This document shows positions 16,110 to 24,739 of a stretch of 64,000 bases of DNA, one piece after another; position 1 is the stretch's first letter, and the number at the start of each line of letters is the position of its first letter. A program made the position numbers and the translations under genes. Below the pieces are notes generated by a model. That model saw only the letters and a program-made list of their open reading frames with translations, had not been told where the DNA came from and ran no database searches. The DNA comes from an uncultured Muribaculaceae bacterium. GTDB lineage: Bacteria > Bacteroidota > Bacteroidia > Bacteroidales > Muribaculaceae. The stretch spans positions 1 to 64,000 of the forward strand of contig CAUBWJ010000003.1 in NCBI GenBank assembly GCA_958439725.1, read 5' to 3'.

Positions 16110-19093
16110 TTCTTCAGGCGTGCTTCAATCATTTGGAAAATATCGGCTTCGTCGCCGGGATAATTGCTCTTGAGGCTCTTGAGGTATTCGTCGGCCTCGA
16201 ATGTCTCGCCTTGGGCGCGCAGAGCGTCGCTCAGGGCTATGAAACCTCTCGCAAGCCAGTACTGGTGGGAGGGATTGGCGTTAATGAGGGCATCGGCCAC
16301 TTTCTGTGCTTTGGCGGCGTCGCCCTGGCGCAGGAGAGCTTCGGCCAGGAGCACCGACGAGCGCACTCCGGCTTCGTCGGAGGGATCGGCTGAAAGCTCC
16401 GTCCAGAGCTCCATGGCGCCGGAGGTATCGCCGGTGTGGTTCAGGGCCACGGCGCGGGCGTATTTCACCTGGCGCAGTTCGGCGCCGGATGTGGTGGATG
16501 TGGCAAGAAGCTTCCGGGTCTCGCTTACCACCCGCGGATAGTCTTCGGTGATGAGGGCTGTCTCCATTACCCCGAAGCGTGCTTTGGTGAGATTGGCAGG
16601 GGTTGAAGCCATGGACTCGAGCATGGTGTATGACTCGAGGGCCTCGGCTGTACGGCCGGCCTCGGCTTCGTTGCGTGCGCGGAGCAGGAGGGCGTCCTCG
16701 GCCACTTCGGCGTGGGGATGGTCGGCGATTATCCGCGAGGCATGGGCTATGGCCTCGTCGCGGCGTCCGGCGGCATCGGCGCTTTCGGCCAGATAATAGA
16801 GGGCCTGGGGCGCGAACTGGCCCGAGGGATAGTCGCGCAGATATGCTTCGAGGCGAGCTGTGGAGCCTGCGCCGGAGTCATAGAGATCTTCGGCCGAGCG
16901 GAATGCGGCGGCATCAAGCTCGGAGGGATCGATGCGCGGTGCGCCGCCCACGGAGTTGACAAACGAGGCGAGCTCCGGCAGGCGTCCCTGCGCGGCATAG
17001 ATGCGCTTGAGGTCATCGACGGCCACTGAGGCCTCCTCGCTCGACGGGTAGGTCTGGATCACGTGTTTGTAGGCGTCGACGGCGCTCTCGGTGCGTCCGC
17101 CGTTAAGATATGTGATGGCCAGCTGCAGATAGCCCTGGCGGGCGTAGGAGGTGGAGGGATATTCGTCGACGAGACGGCGGTAGGTGGCTATGGCGTCGTC
17201 CTGACGGTTCTGCGCGGCGTATGTCTCGGCTTTTTCAAGCAGAGCCGAGGGCACGAGAGCCGAGGAGGGGAACCGGGCTATCATCTCGTCGAGACCGGCG
17301 GTCTTTCCGGCGTAGTCGCGTTCCATGCCTTTCATCATGGCTATGCGGTAGAGGGCATAATCGCCTGCGCCGGGATTGAGCGAGTAGGCTTTGCGGTAGC
17401 GTTCGGCGGCCTCGTTGTAGCGTTCGGCGTAATACAGGCAGTCGCCGGTGCGGTTGTAGACGTCGGCGCGCATGGCGGGGGACACGTCGGGGGCGTCGGT
17501 AAGCCGGTTGAATCCAGTGAGGGCCTCATCGTAGCGTTCCTGCTCCAGGCGGGTATATGCCAGGTTGTAGCGTGCGAGGGTGAGGTTGGGGTCGGAAGCC
17601 GGAGCCATGCGCATGAACTTCTGGTAATCGTCGGCGGCTTCGTTCCAGCGGCCAAGGTCGTAGAGGCAGTTGGCTTTCCACAGGAGGGCCTGGCGGGTGA
17701 TGAGCGCGTCAGGCTCCCGGGAGGCAGCGGCCTGAGAGAAGAGCCTCAGGGCCGATTCGGTCTCGCCGGCTTTGTAGCGGCTCGTGCCGAGGGCGAATTC
17801 CACTTTCTGGCGTGTGCGCAGCATCTCGGCCGAGGGGGAGTTTATGTTGTCGAGGATGCGCAGGGCACTCTCATAGTCATTGTCCGACATATAGCCCGAC
17901 ACAAGGCTTTCGCGCACCTGGGAGGCATAGCGGGAATTGGGATAGCGGTTGAGGAAGTTTTCGAGCAGGTTCACCGAATTGCCGAAAGGCACACGGCCGC
18001 CGTCCATGCGCGCGGCAATGAAGTTGTAGAAAGCGGTTTCGGTAACTTCGGGGTCGTAGTCCAGACGGTAGGCGTTTTCAAAGGCCATTATGGCGCCGTC
18101 GGGGTTGCCTGTCTTTACAAATGCGTTGCCCAGATAGAGGTATGCGCTCTGGCCCATGGCGTTCTGCTGGTCGGTGACGCGCTGCAGCTGCTCGATGGCG
18201 CCCTTGTAGTTGCCGTTTCGGAAATCGCTTACGCCAAGGATGTAGAGCGCCGAGGGCTGCGGGTCGGATACGGCTGCGGCATATTTTTCAAGGTAAGATA
18301 TCGCCTCGGAGTCGTTGCCGAGATGGTAGAGGCTTTCGCCGGCAATGCGGTTGAGCTCCGGAGTGAAGCCTTCTATGCCTCCGCCTGCGAGGGCCTTGCG
18401 GGCACGGGCCAGCGCCGAGTCGTAGTCGCGGTCTATGAAGTCGATCTGCGCCAGATAGTATGCGGCGGCATCGGCCGGACGGCGCGATGTGTTCACGCTC
18501 TCGAATATCCTACGGGCCGAGGCATAGTCCCCTTCGGTGTAGGCTATATAGCCCAGATAGAAGCGGGCGGCATGGTAGAGATTGCTGTCGGGGGTGACAC
18601 GCTCGAACAGCTGACGGGCGCGCTCGCGGTCGCCGAGCATCATCCGGCAGTAGGCCGTATGGTAGCAGAGCTTGTCGGCACTGTCGAGCGAGAGGGCTTC
18701 GGGGTCAACCTTGTCAAGCCAGTTGAGGGCTTCGGTGTAGTTCGCGCGGGTCAGGTAATATTCGCCGATGGCGGCTTTCACATCGGGGCAGAGATACGAT
18801 GCCGGGTAGTCCTCCAGAAACCGGTTGAGGATGTCCACGGCTTCGTCGTCGCCCACATAGAGGGAGGCAAGAGCCAGATAATAGTCGGCTTCCTCTGCCT
18901 GACAGGGTGTGGGCGAGAGGGTGCGCATATAATTCAGCTGGTCAATGCAGCCGTTGTAGTTTCCGTTGCGGAACATGGCTATGCCGCGGCTGAAATAACC
19001 GTCGGCGCCCGGGCTGTCCGGACCGGCCCATGCAGCGACGGGCGCGGCTGACAGTGCGGCTGCGGCGGCTGTGATAGCAAGAAGGCGTTTCAT
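16106..19093 (-). CDS. Exported tetratricopeptide-repeat protein
   Basis: 995 residues with a signal peptide (about 1-23, ending AAWA). About 20 or more TPR units follow (for example YFSRGIAMFRNGNYNGCIDQL, AAFRSAEDLYDSGAGS, AARFYLGYIAYTEGDYASA), spread over the whole chain. Similar large TPR proteins in Bacteroidota sit in the periplasm and serve envelope assembly, like BamD or YbgF. It is the first gene of the six-gene run down to 10010. A TATCTTTG box at 19159-19166 (minus) gives a leader of about 60 bases. No catalytic domain is present; its partners are unknown, though the next gene encodes an outer-membrane barrel with a 4-bp overlap. Confidence 0.85.
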   Translation of the reverse strand: MKRLLAITAAAAALSAAPVAAWAGPDSPGADGYFSRGIAMFRNGNYNGCIDQLNYMRTLSPTPCQAEEADYYLALASLYVGDDEAVDILNRFLEDYPASYLCPDVKAAIGEYYLTRANYTEALNWLDKVDPEALSLDSADKLCYHTAYCRMMLGDRERARQLFERVTPDSNLYHAARFYLGYIAYTEGDYASARRIFESVNTSRRPADAAAYYLAQIDFIDRDYDSALARARKALAGGGIEGFTPELNRIAGESLYHLGNDSEAISYLEKYAAAVSDPQPSALYILGVSDFRNGNYKGAIEQLQRVTDQQNAMGQSAYLYLGNAFVKTGNPDGAIMAFENAYRLDYDPEVTETAFYNFIAARMDGGRVPFGNSVNLLENFLNRYPNSRYASQVRESLVSGYMSDNDYESALRILDNINSPSAEMLRTRQKVEFALGTSRYKAGETESALRLFSQAAASREPDALITRQALLWKANCLYDLGRWNEAADDYQKFMRMAPASDPNLTLARYNLAYTRLEQERYDEALTGFNRLTDAPDVSPAMRADVYNRTGDCLYYAERYNEAAERYRKAYSLNPGAGDYALYRIAMMKGMERDYAGKTAGLDEMIARFPSSALVPSALLEKAETYAAQNRQDDAIATYRRLVDEYPSTSYARQGYLQLAITYLNGGRTESAVDAYKHVIQTYPSSEEASVAVDDLKRIYAAQGRLPELASFVNSVGGAPRIDPSELDAAAFRSAEDLYDSGAGSTARLEAYLRDYPSGQFAPQALYYLAESADAAGRRDEAIAHASRIIADHPHAEVAEDALLLRARNEAEAGRTAEALESYTMLESMASTPANLTKARFGVMETALITEDYPRVVSETRKLLATSTTSGAELRQVKYARAVALNHTGDTSGAMELWTELSADPSDEAGVRSSVLLAEALLRQGDAAKAQKVADALINANPSHQYWLARGFIALSDALRAQGETFEADEYLKSLKSNYPGDEADIFQMIEARLKK

Positions 19094-19158
19094 CGGTTGG
19101 AATTGTATGATGGATGATGTTTTTTGCTCTATAGTATCGACGGGAGAGAAACGTCAAA

Positions 19159-19166
19159 CAAAGATA
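19159..19166 (-). promoter_or_regulatory. -7 box for the six-gene envelope/pyrC operon
   Basis: TATCTTTG on the minus strand, about 66 bp upstream of the TPR gene start. No matching -33 TTTG at the usual spacing. Confidence 0.6.
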
Positions 19167-19223
19167 CAATCCTTTTTCGGATTACCCCGAAAAAACCGCT
19201 AAAAAGCATGGGGAGGGGAAGGA

Positions 19224-19369
19224 CTTTACAGACACAACCGACCTTACGGACTTTACCGACTTTACGGACTTTACTGACGCTGCTGGGGTTGGCGACTCCA
19301 CGGACGGCTATAAAAGTCCGTAAGGTCGGTAGAGTCGGTTGGTCAGTATTGTCGGTAGAGTCCGTAGCG
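19224..19369. repeat. Inverted arrays of a degenerate nonamer
   Basis: Bases 19224-19277 hold six head-to-tail 9-mers with consensus CTTTACNGA (CTTTACAGA, CACAACCGA, CCTTACGGA, CTTTACCGA, CTTTACGGA, CTTTACTGA). Bases 19317-19369 hold six units of the same motif on the other strand (TCCGTAAGG, TCGGTAGAG, an 8-mer, TCAGTATTG, TCGGTAGAG, TCCGTAGCG). The centre is about 39 bp. The whole can fold as an imperfect long hairpin. It lies just past the dus stop and upstream of the TPR promoter, with no gene in it. Confidence 0.8.
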
Positions 19370-19382
19370 TCCAGTCTTTTGC

Positions 19383-20294
19383 TCAGAGGGAGTTAAGGAG
19401 GGAGTGGAAGCGGTCGGGGGTGGGGGCTTTGCGGAGGGTTTTCAGGAGCTTTTTGTCGAAGAGGGCGGCATCGAGATATTCGGTGAAGGGCTTTATTTTT
19501 GACAGGATGTGGGAGGGGCCGCAGAGCGCGGAGGAATAATGCATGAAAAGGCGGGTGAGAATCTCCACTGAGGCCTGACGCCGGTCGGCCTCCGACGCTT
19601 CCGCGCCCGTTTTCCACTCCGAGGCCAAGGTGGGACGCCTGAGCAGTCCGCGGCCGCACATCACTCCCGCAATCCCGGGAAATGAATCGGTTATGCGGCG
19701 GATGTCGCCGGGTGTGGCCATCTCTCCGTTGAATATCACCGGATGGGACGAGGCCCTGAGAAGTTCGCTGAATTCTTCCATAAAAAGTTCGCCCGAATAA
19801 AGCTGGCGGCCTACGCGGGGATGCACCGTGAGCAGCCGCAGAGGCATTTCCGCTATTGCGTCGGCGCTACTGCGCCATGCATCCGGTCTTTCCGTGCCAA
19901 GACGCATTTTCATTGAAAAGCCGACTTCCGGCCATTTGCGCATTTCCTCGCCTATTGCGGAGAGTGCCTCAGGGTTCTCGATAAGAGCCGCTCCGCGCCC
20001 TTTCCGTGTAACCATCGGGTAGGGGCATCCGGCATTGAGATCTATGCGGGTAGCGCCCGCAGCTACTGCCGCTTCGGTAAGCACGGCGAATTCCCCGGCA
20101 TCGCGGGCTATGACCTGCACGGTGAGATTACGGCAATCGGTGATGTCGCGCAGGTCGCGTGCGCGCGGCTCTCCGCTTTCGAGCCGCATAAAGGGTGTGA
20201 AATACTCGTCCACCGCACCGGGAAACATTCCGGAGTGGATTGCGCGCCATGGCGCCTGCGTGAAGCCCTGTAGGGGCGCTGCAATAAAAAGCAT
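19383..20294 (-). CDS. dus: tRNA-dihydrouridine synthase
   Basis: 303 residues. The FMN-binding TIM barrel starts APLQGFTQAPWR. The family signature LNAGCPYPMVTRKGRGAALI contains the catalytic cysteine C90, which protonates the uridine. SMKMRLGTERPD, LLTVHPRVGRQLY and FNGEMATPGDIRRI match known Dus blocks that bind FMN and tRNA. It reduces uridines of the tRNA D-loop. The C-terminal helical domain is slightly short, which is common in Bacteroidota members; the specific uridine cannot be read. A TACTTTTG box (20318-20325, minus) lies 23 bp upstream of the start. The nonamer arrays follow the stop. Confidence 0.92.
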   Translation of the reverse strand: MLFIAAPLQGFTQAPWRAIHSGMFPGAVDEYFTPFMRLESGEPRARDLRDITDCRNLTVQVIARDAGEFAVLTEAAVAAGATRIDLNAGCPYPMVTRKGRGAALIENPEALSAIGEEMRKWPEVGFSMKMRLGTERPDAWRSSADAIAEMPLRLLTVHPRVGRQLYSGELFMEEFSELLRASSHPVIFNGEMATPGDIRRITDSFPGIAGVMCGRGLLRRPTLASEWKTGAEASEADRRQASVEILTRLFMHYSSALCGPSHILSKIKPFTEYLDAALFDKKLLKTLRKAPTPDRFHSLLNSL

Positions 20295-20317
20295 TTCCAG
20301 TTGGATGAAGTGAATGG

Positions 20318-20356
20318 CAAAAGTAGCAATCAGGCGGGAATAAATCAGTAAATTTG
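20318..20356. promoter_or_regulatory. Divergent -7 boxes for dus and the DUF4250 gene
   Basis: TACTTTTG on the minus strand (20318-20325) faces dus and TAAATTTG on the plus strand (20349-20356) faces the small DUF4250 gene, which starts 20 bp later. Both fit TAnnTTTG. Confidence 0.6.
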
Positions 20357-20376
20357 CCGGAAAACATCTCTAAGTC

Positions 20377-20556
20377 ATGGACGAATTTCCCAAAGACCCC
20401 GCCATATTGATGAGTTATATCAATATGAAACTGCGTGATTTCTACAGCAATCTCGACGACCTTTGCGCCGACATGGGCATAGACCGCCGTGAGCTTGAGG
20501 ATTACCTTGCCGCCAACAATCTCGAATACAACGCCTCGCTTAATAAAGTGTGGTAG
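20377..20556 (+). CDS. Small DUF4250-family protein
   Basis: 59 residues, from the ATG at 20377 to TAG at 20554-20556. The sequence (MDEFPKDPAILMSYINMKL, then RDFYSNLDDLCADMGIDRRE, then LEDYLAANNLEYNASLNKVW) matches my memory of DUF4250: short soluble proteins starting with a PKDP motif and containing LRDFYxxLDxLC. It probably forms a small helical, HTH-like fold. Function is unknown. It has its own -7 box 20 bp upstream and is followed after 56 bp by the lactate permease, so it could be the first gene of that unit. Its small size makes it easy to miss. Confidence 0.8.
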   Translation: MDEFPKDPAILMSYINMKLRDFYSNLDDLCADMGIDRRELEDYLAANNLEYNASLNKVW

Positions 20557-20612
20557 CACAAATCGGGCGGCAAAAGTGTTATATCAGGGTAAACCGATGA
20601 TCTGACGGAAAT

Positions 20613-22193
20613 ATGGATGCCCTGATTTCAATACTGCCTGTAGTGCTGCTGTTTGTGCTGATGCTCGGATTCAAGGTGCCGAGCTACCTTAGCGCTCTTA
20701 TAACCTTTCTGGCCACCGTGGCTCTTGCGCTGTGGGGCGCTCCGGCCATGGGCATAATCCCCGGGCGGTTCGCGGACGCTTCCGTCTACAGTTTGGTGGG
20801 CTGGGCCACAGCGGAGGGCGCCCTGAAGGCTGTGTTTCCCATTCTGCTCATAATCCTGATGGCGATTTACAGCTACAACATACTTGTGGCATCCAAGTCC
20901 ATAGAGGTGATAAAAAGCCAGTTCACATCCTTTACCGACGACCGCGGGGTTCTGGTGCTCATGATGGTGTGGGGCTTCGGCGGCTTGCTTGAGGGCATGG
21001 CCGGATTCGGTACGGCCGTAGCCATTCCCGCCGCCATACTCATAGGTCTGGGATTCAAACCGATGTTCTCGGCTCTGGTGGCTCTGCTGGGTAACTCTGT
21101 GCCCACTGCATTCGGGGCGGTGGGAGTGCCTATCACTACGCTCTGTAACGAGATTTCGGCCGGAGGCGCTTCGGCGCAGACCGTGTGTGAGGTGTCGGCT
21201 TTCGCCGTGGTGCAGCTCGCGCCTCTCTTTTTCCTTATTCCTTTCGTGATACTGATGCTCACCGACCGTAAGGCGTGGGGACGGAATATAGTGCTGGCGC
21301 TGTGGACCGGCGGCGTGTCGCTGGGCGTGCAGATAGTCTGCGCCACCCGTCTGGGAGCGGAGACGCCGGCGATAGTAGGCTCTCTGGCGGCCATACTTGC
21401 CATCATAATCTATGCCAAGGTGTTTGCAAGGAGCAAAAAACCGGAAAAGACTGAAAAGAAATTCAGCGCCGGGCAGACATTCAGGGCATGGAGCGTGTAT
21501 ATCTTCATTCTGGTGCTGATTCTGCTCACCGGAGCGCTCTGTCCGCCGGTCAACGGCTTTCTGCGCACTCACCTCGTGAGTCAGGCGCCTCTGCCGGTCA
21601 TAGGCTCCACTTTCAAATTCGGCTGGATCAACAATGCCGCCCTGTGGCTGTTCATCGGCAGTGTGGCCGGCGGCCTGCTTCAGGGCCTCAGCCCTAAGCA
21701 ATTGCTGAAAGTGCTTGCCACCACCATTGTCAATCTGCGTTTCACCACCATAACCATAGTGTGTCTGATAGCTCTTGCCTCGGTTATGAACTACAGCGGC
21801 ATGATAGGCGCCATAGCTGCGGGCCTTGTGGCTGTGACGGGCTCGTATTATCCCCTCTTCGCCCCGCTTATCGGTGCCATCGGCACGTTTGTCACCGGCA
21901 GCGACACGTCATCGAACATCCTCTTCGGCAAGCTTCAGGCCAACGTGGCCCATCAGCTGGGAATGAACGGCACGGGCACCTTCCTGGGATTCCACGGAAG
22001 CGAGGCCGACTGGCTGGCGGCCGCCAACTCTACCGGCGCCACCGGAGGCAAGATGATTTCGCCACAGAGCATAGCCATAGCCACAGCCGCGTGCGACATG
22101 AAGGATGCCGACGACACCATTCTGCGCCGCGCCATACCCTACGCCCTCGGCTACATAGCCCTCGGGGGACTCATGGTCTACTTCTCGCTCTGA
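20613..22193 (+). CDS. lctP: L-lactate permease family transporter
   Basis: 526 residues with about 12-14 hydrophobic segments and no signal peptide. The sequence follows the LctP family (TC 2.A.14): WGFGGLLEGMAGFGTAVAIPAAILIGLGF in the first half and GAIGTFVTGSDTSSNILFGKLQ in the second, the latter a near-invariant lactate-permease block. It would import L- or D-lactate or glycolate with protons across the inner membrane. Lactate is a plausible cross-fed substrate in the gut. Length is a little under the usual 550. No clear promoter was found between it and the DUF4250 gene. Confidence 0.9.
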   Translation: MDALISILPVVLLFVLMLGFKVPSYLSALITFLATVALALWGAPAMGIIPGRFADASVYSLVGWATAEGALKAVFPILLIILMAIYSYNILVASKSIEVIKSQFTSFTDDRGVLVLMMVWGFGGLLEGMAGFGTAVAIPAAILIGLGFKPMFSALVALLGNSVPTAFGAVGVPITTLCNEISAGGASAQTVCEVSAFAVVQLAPLFFLIPFVILMLTDRKAWGRNIVLALWTGGVSLGVQIVCATRLGAETPAIVGSLAAILAIIIYAKVFARSKKPEKTEKKFSAGQTFRAWSVYIFILVLILLTGALCPPVNGFLRTHLVSQAPLPVIGSTFKFGWINNAALWLFIGSVAGGLLQGLSPKQLLKVLATTIVNLRFTTITIVCLIALASVMNYSGMIGAIAAGLVAVTGSYYPLFAPLIGAIGTFVTGSDTSSNILFGKLQANVAHQLGMNGTGTFLGFHGSEADWLAAANSTGATGGKMISPQSIAIATAACDMKDADDTILRRAIPYALGYIALGGLMVYFSL

Positions 22194-22262
22194 AGCGGCT
22201 TCTCCGAGACACGGTTTTTAACAAAATATACTTAAATAATTCCTTAATTCGGGCGGATAGAC

Positions 22263-22270
22263 TACCTTTG
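22263..22270 (+). promoter_or_regulatory. -7 box of the Ig-like lipoprotein gene
   Basis: TACCTTTG ends 6 bp before the ATG at 22277, so transcription would start at or next to the start codon, giving a leaderless or nearly leaderless mRNA. Confidence 0.5.
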
Positions 22271-22276
22271 CAGATT

Positions 22277-24355
22277 ATGAAACGCCCCCAGTCATACATG
22301 CGTATTTTGCCCGCGGCCGCCCTGGGCCTTGTGCTGGGCGCCTGTGCCAGCATGGGCCGTCCGCAGGGCGGAGAGCGCGACTTCGACCCGCCACGGTTTG
22401 TGCGCAGCAACCCCGCGCCCGGTTCGGTCAACGTGGACCGCTCACGCATAATCATAAACTTCGACGAGAATATACAGCTCGACGACCCCATGAACAAAAT
22501 CGTGGTGTCGCCGGCTCAGAAAAATACCCCGCAGATTTCAGGCGTGGGTCATCGCGTGAGCATAGAGCTGCGCGATTCGCTGATTCCCAACACCACCTAT
22601 ACCGTGGACTTCACCGACGCCATAAAGGACCTGAACGAGGGCAACATACTTGACGGCTTCTCGTTTGACTTTTCCACCGGCCCGGAGATAGACACCCTTT
22701 CGATTTCGGGCATGGTGTTCCAGGCCGAGAATCTCGAGCCTGCACAGGGAATGCTCGTGGGCGTCTACAGCAATCTCAGCGACACGGCCATACGCACTCT
22801 TCCATTCGAGCGCATCACCAAGACCAACCAGCTGGGACAGTTCACGGTGCGCAATCTCAAGCCCGGCACATACCGCATCTACGCCGTCAACGACGTGAAC
22901 CGTGACTTCCACTGGGACCGCTCGGAGGATGTGGCTTTCTTCGACACCACGCTGACTCCAACGGCCGTGCAGGCACAGCACACCGACACGATTTTCAGCG
23001 CCAACGGCGACGTGGACTCGGTGTTCACCCATGCCGTGACCGAGTTCAAGCCCGACAATGTGCTCCTGACCTGGTTCAACGAAAACTACAAGGCACAGTA
23101 TCTCATGGACCGCGCGCGTCCCGAGGCCAACCGCATAACCCTCAATATGGGCGCTCCCTCCGATACCCTCCCGCTTCTGCGGATGCTCGGGGGCCCACGC
23201 CACGGTGAGAACATAGAGCGCTGGGCGGTGCTCAACGCCTCGCCCACCCGCGACACCCTCGAATACTGGATAACGGATTCGGCCGTGATACTTCAGGACA
23301 CCATAATGCTCGAGGCCCGCTATCAGCGCACCGATTCCCTTGACCGCCTCTCGTGGACCACCGATACCCTGGTGATGAATCTCCGCGGAAAAAAACGAGA
23401 CAGGAAAAATGACACCGAGCGCGCCAAGAAGGGAAAGAACGACGGTGACACCGCCAAGGCTCCCGAGGTGCCCGTAATGAAAGTGACGGTCTCGAGCCGC
23501 GGATCGGTGGATGTGTACGCACCCATAGCCCTGACATTCGAGCGTCCGCTGGCGCGGCTCGACACATCGGCCGTGCGCCTTGAGATTCTCGAGGATTCAA
23601 CCTGGTATGAGGTGGAGCGCCCCGTGTTCCGTCCGTCGTCTCCACTTGACCTGCTCCACTATGCCGCTCCCTACGAATGGGAGCCGGGACAGAAATACCG
23701 GCTCACCGTTGACTCGCTCGGCATGACTGACATATACGGCGTGAATTCCGGCACGATAAGCGAGGAATTCACAGTGAAGAATCTCAATGAATATGCCAAC
23801 CTCTCGCTCGCGGTCACGGGACTTGACGGGCGCCCGGCTGTTGCAGAGTTGCTGTCGCGCCAGGATGCGCCGGTGCGGCGCGTGCCGGTGGTTGACGGTC
23901 ATGCCGTGTTCAGCAACATCATTCCCGGCGACTACTTCGCGCGCCTGTTCATTGATGCCAACGGCAACGGTAAATACGACACCGGCATACTCGATTCCAT
24001 ACAGCCAGAGGAGGTTTATTACTATCCCAAGAAAATAGCGCTGAAGAAAAATTGGGATGTGGACCAGACGTGGGATATCAACGAACTGCCCCTCGACCAG
24101 CAGAAGCCTCAGGAGATAAAGAAAAACAAGCCCAAGAACAGCACCGGCCCGCAGGAGGACGAATATGAGGACGACCAGTATTACGACGAGTTCGGAAACC
24201 CGGCCGTAGACCCCGACGACCCCTTCGGGAAGCGCAAGGGCAAGAACCGCGACAGCAACTATAACCGCAACTCACGCTTCGGAGGCGGAGGCCTCAACGG
24301 CAATACCGGAATGGGTACCGGCGGCCGTATGCGCGGCGGAGGTGTATACCGCTGA
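22277..24355 (+). CDS. Lipoprotein with SbsA-type Ig-like (Big_5) domain
   Basis: 692 residues from ATG 22277; a second ATG at 22298 is also possible. The lipobox LGAC ends a hydrophobic stretch, so the protein is acylated. The first domain (about 35-135: PPRFVRSNPAPGSVNVDRSR, then NTTYTVDFTDAIKDLNEGN) is the Ig-like fold seen in many Bacteroidota surface or periplasmic lipoproteins. A carboxypeptidase-regulatory-like segment (GQFTVRNLKPGTYRIYAVND) follows, and a second similar one lies near 545-580 (DANGNGKYDTG). The C-terminus is low complexity, rich in Asp/Glu then Gly/Asn/Arg (GRMRGGGVYR). It was not extended upstream because that would run inside the permease gene. Role unknown, probably envelope-associated. 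Confidence 0.8.
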   Translation: MKRPQSYMRILPAAALGLVLGACASMGRPQGGERDFDPPRFVRSNPAPGSVNVDRSRIIINFDENIQLDDPMNKIVVSPAQKNTPQISGVGHRVSIELRDSLIPNTTYTVDFTDAIKDLNEGNILDGFSFDFSTGPEIDTLSISGMVFQAENLEPAQGMLVGVYSNLSDTAIRTLPFERITKTNQLGQFTVRNLKPGTYRIYAVNDVNRDFHWDRSEDVAFFDTTLTPTAVQAQHTDTIFSANGDVDSVFTHAVTEFKPDNVLLTWFNENYKAQYLMDRARPEANRITLNMGAPSDTLPLLRMLGGPRHGENIERWAVLNASPTRDTLEYWITDSAVILQDTIMLEARYQRTDSLDRLSWTTDTLVMNLRGKKRDRKNDTERAKKGKNDGDTAKAPEVPVMKVTVSSRGSVDVYAPIALTFERPLARLDTSAVRLEILEDSTWYEVERPVFRPSSPLDLLHYAAPYEWEPGQKYRLTVDSLGMTDIYGVNSGTISEEFTVKNLNEYANLSLAVTGLDGRPAVAELLSRQDAPVRRVPVVDGHAVFSNIIPGDYFARLFIDANGNGKYDTGILDSIQPEEVYYYPKKIALKKNWDVDQTWDINELPLDQQKPQEIKKNKPKNSTGPQEDEYEDDQYYDEFGNPAVDPDDPFGKRKGKNRDSNYNRNSRFGGGGLNGNTGMGTGGRMRGGGVYR

Positions 24356-24376
24356 AAATCTTGATTGAAATCTAAG

Positions 24377-24730
24377 AGCTTGTTTAATAATAAATGTTGA
24401 CGACAGGGTCGCATAGCTTGAGCAGATTTTTGTTCTGCGACGAAGGAGTGTACTTGATGTACACGACTGAGAAGCAGGACGAAAAGCGGCCAAGATATGC
24501 GAATGAAGGACAACATAAACAAGTTCAATCCATCTTCCGTAAGTTTAAAAATTAATGAAATTTCAGATTGATTGTAAAAGTATTAGTAGGAATTACCTCC
24601 CAGCTGTCATTCGCCGGCATCTTTCCGCTTGCTCTTCGGTCGTTATGGAACCCCATAACTTCCTCATCACAAACGAAAATCTGCTCGACGACTGACAGCC
24701 CTGTCGTTAACATTTATTATTAAACAAGCT
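24377..24730. mobile_element. Palindromic MITE-like element inserted upstream of rex
   Basis: The ends are 32-bp terminal inverted repeats (24377-24408 and 24699-24730), identical except at one position. They are flanked by the direct repeat CTAAG (24372-24376 and 24731-24735), a likely 5-bp target duplication. The similarity extends inward: both arms of about 130 bp are diverged inverted copies (shared GAGCAGATTTT, GACGAAGGA/GATGAGGAA and GCGAATGA stretches). At the same place in each arm is a perfect hairpin of different sequence, GTGTAC-TTGAT-GTACAC (24448-24464) and GTTATGG-AACC-CCATAAC (24642-24659). No transposase gene fits in 354 bp, so it is non-autonomous. It ends 9 bp before the rex start codon. 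The remaining bases 24356-24376 hold nothing else. Confidence 0.78.
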
Positions 24731-24739
24731 CTAAGAACA

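Noticed and set aside
17063..19051. Long open frame antisense to the TPR gene, and similar ones at 2892-4250, 4614-5738 and 49220-50251
   Set aside because: These are shadows of GC-rich coding sequence; the residues (Gly, Val, His, Ala rich) fit no family and the sense genes are clear.
21761..22276. Upstream extension of the Ig-like lipoprotein gene from a GTG
   Set aside because: It lies inside the lactate permease gene in another frame and lacks a signal peptide; the lipobox start at 22277 fits.
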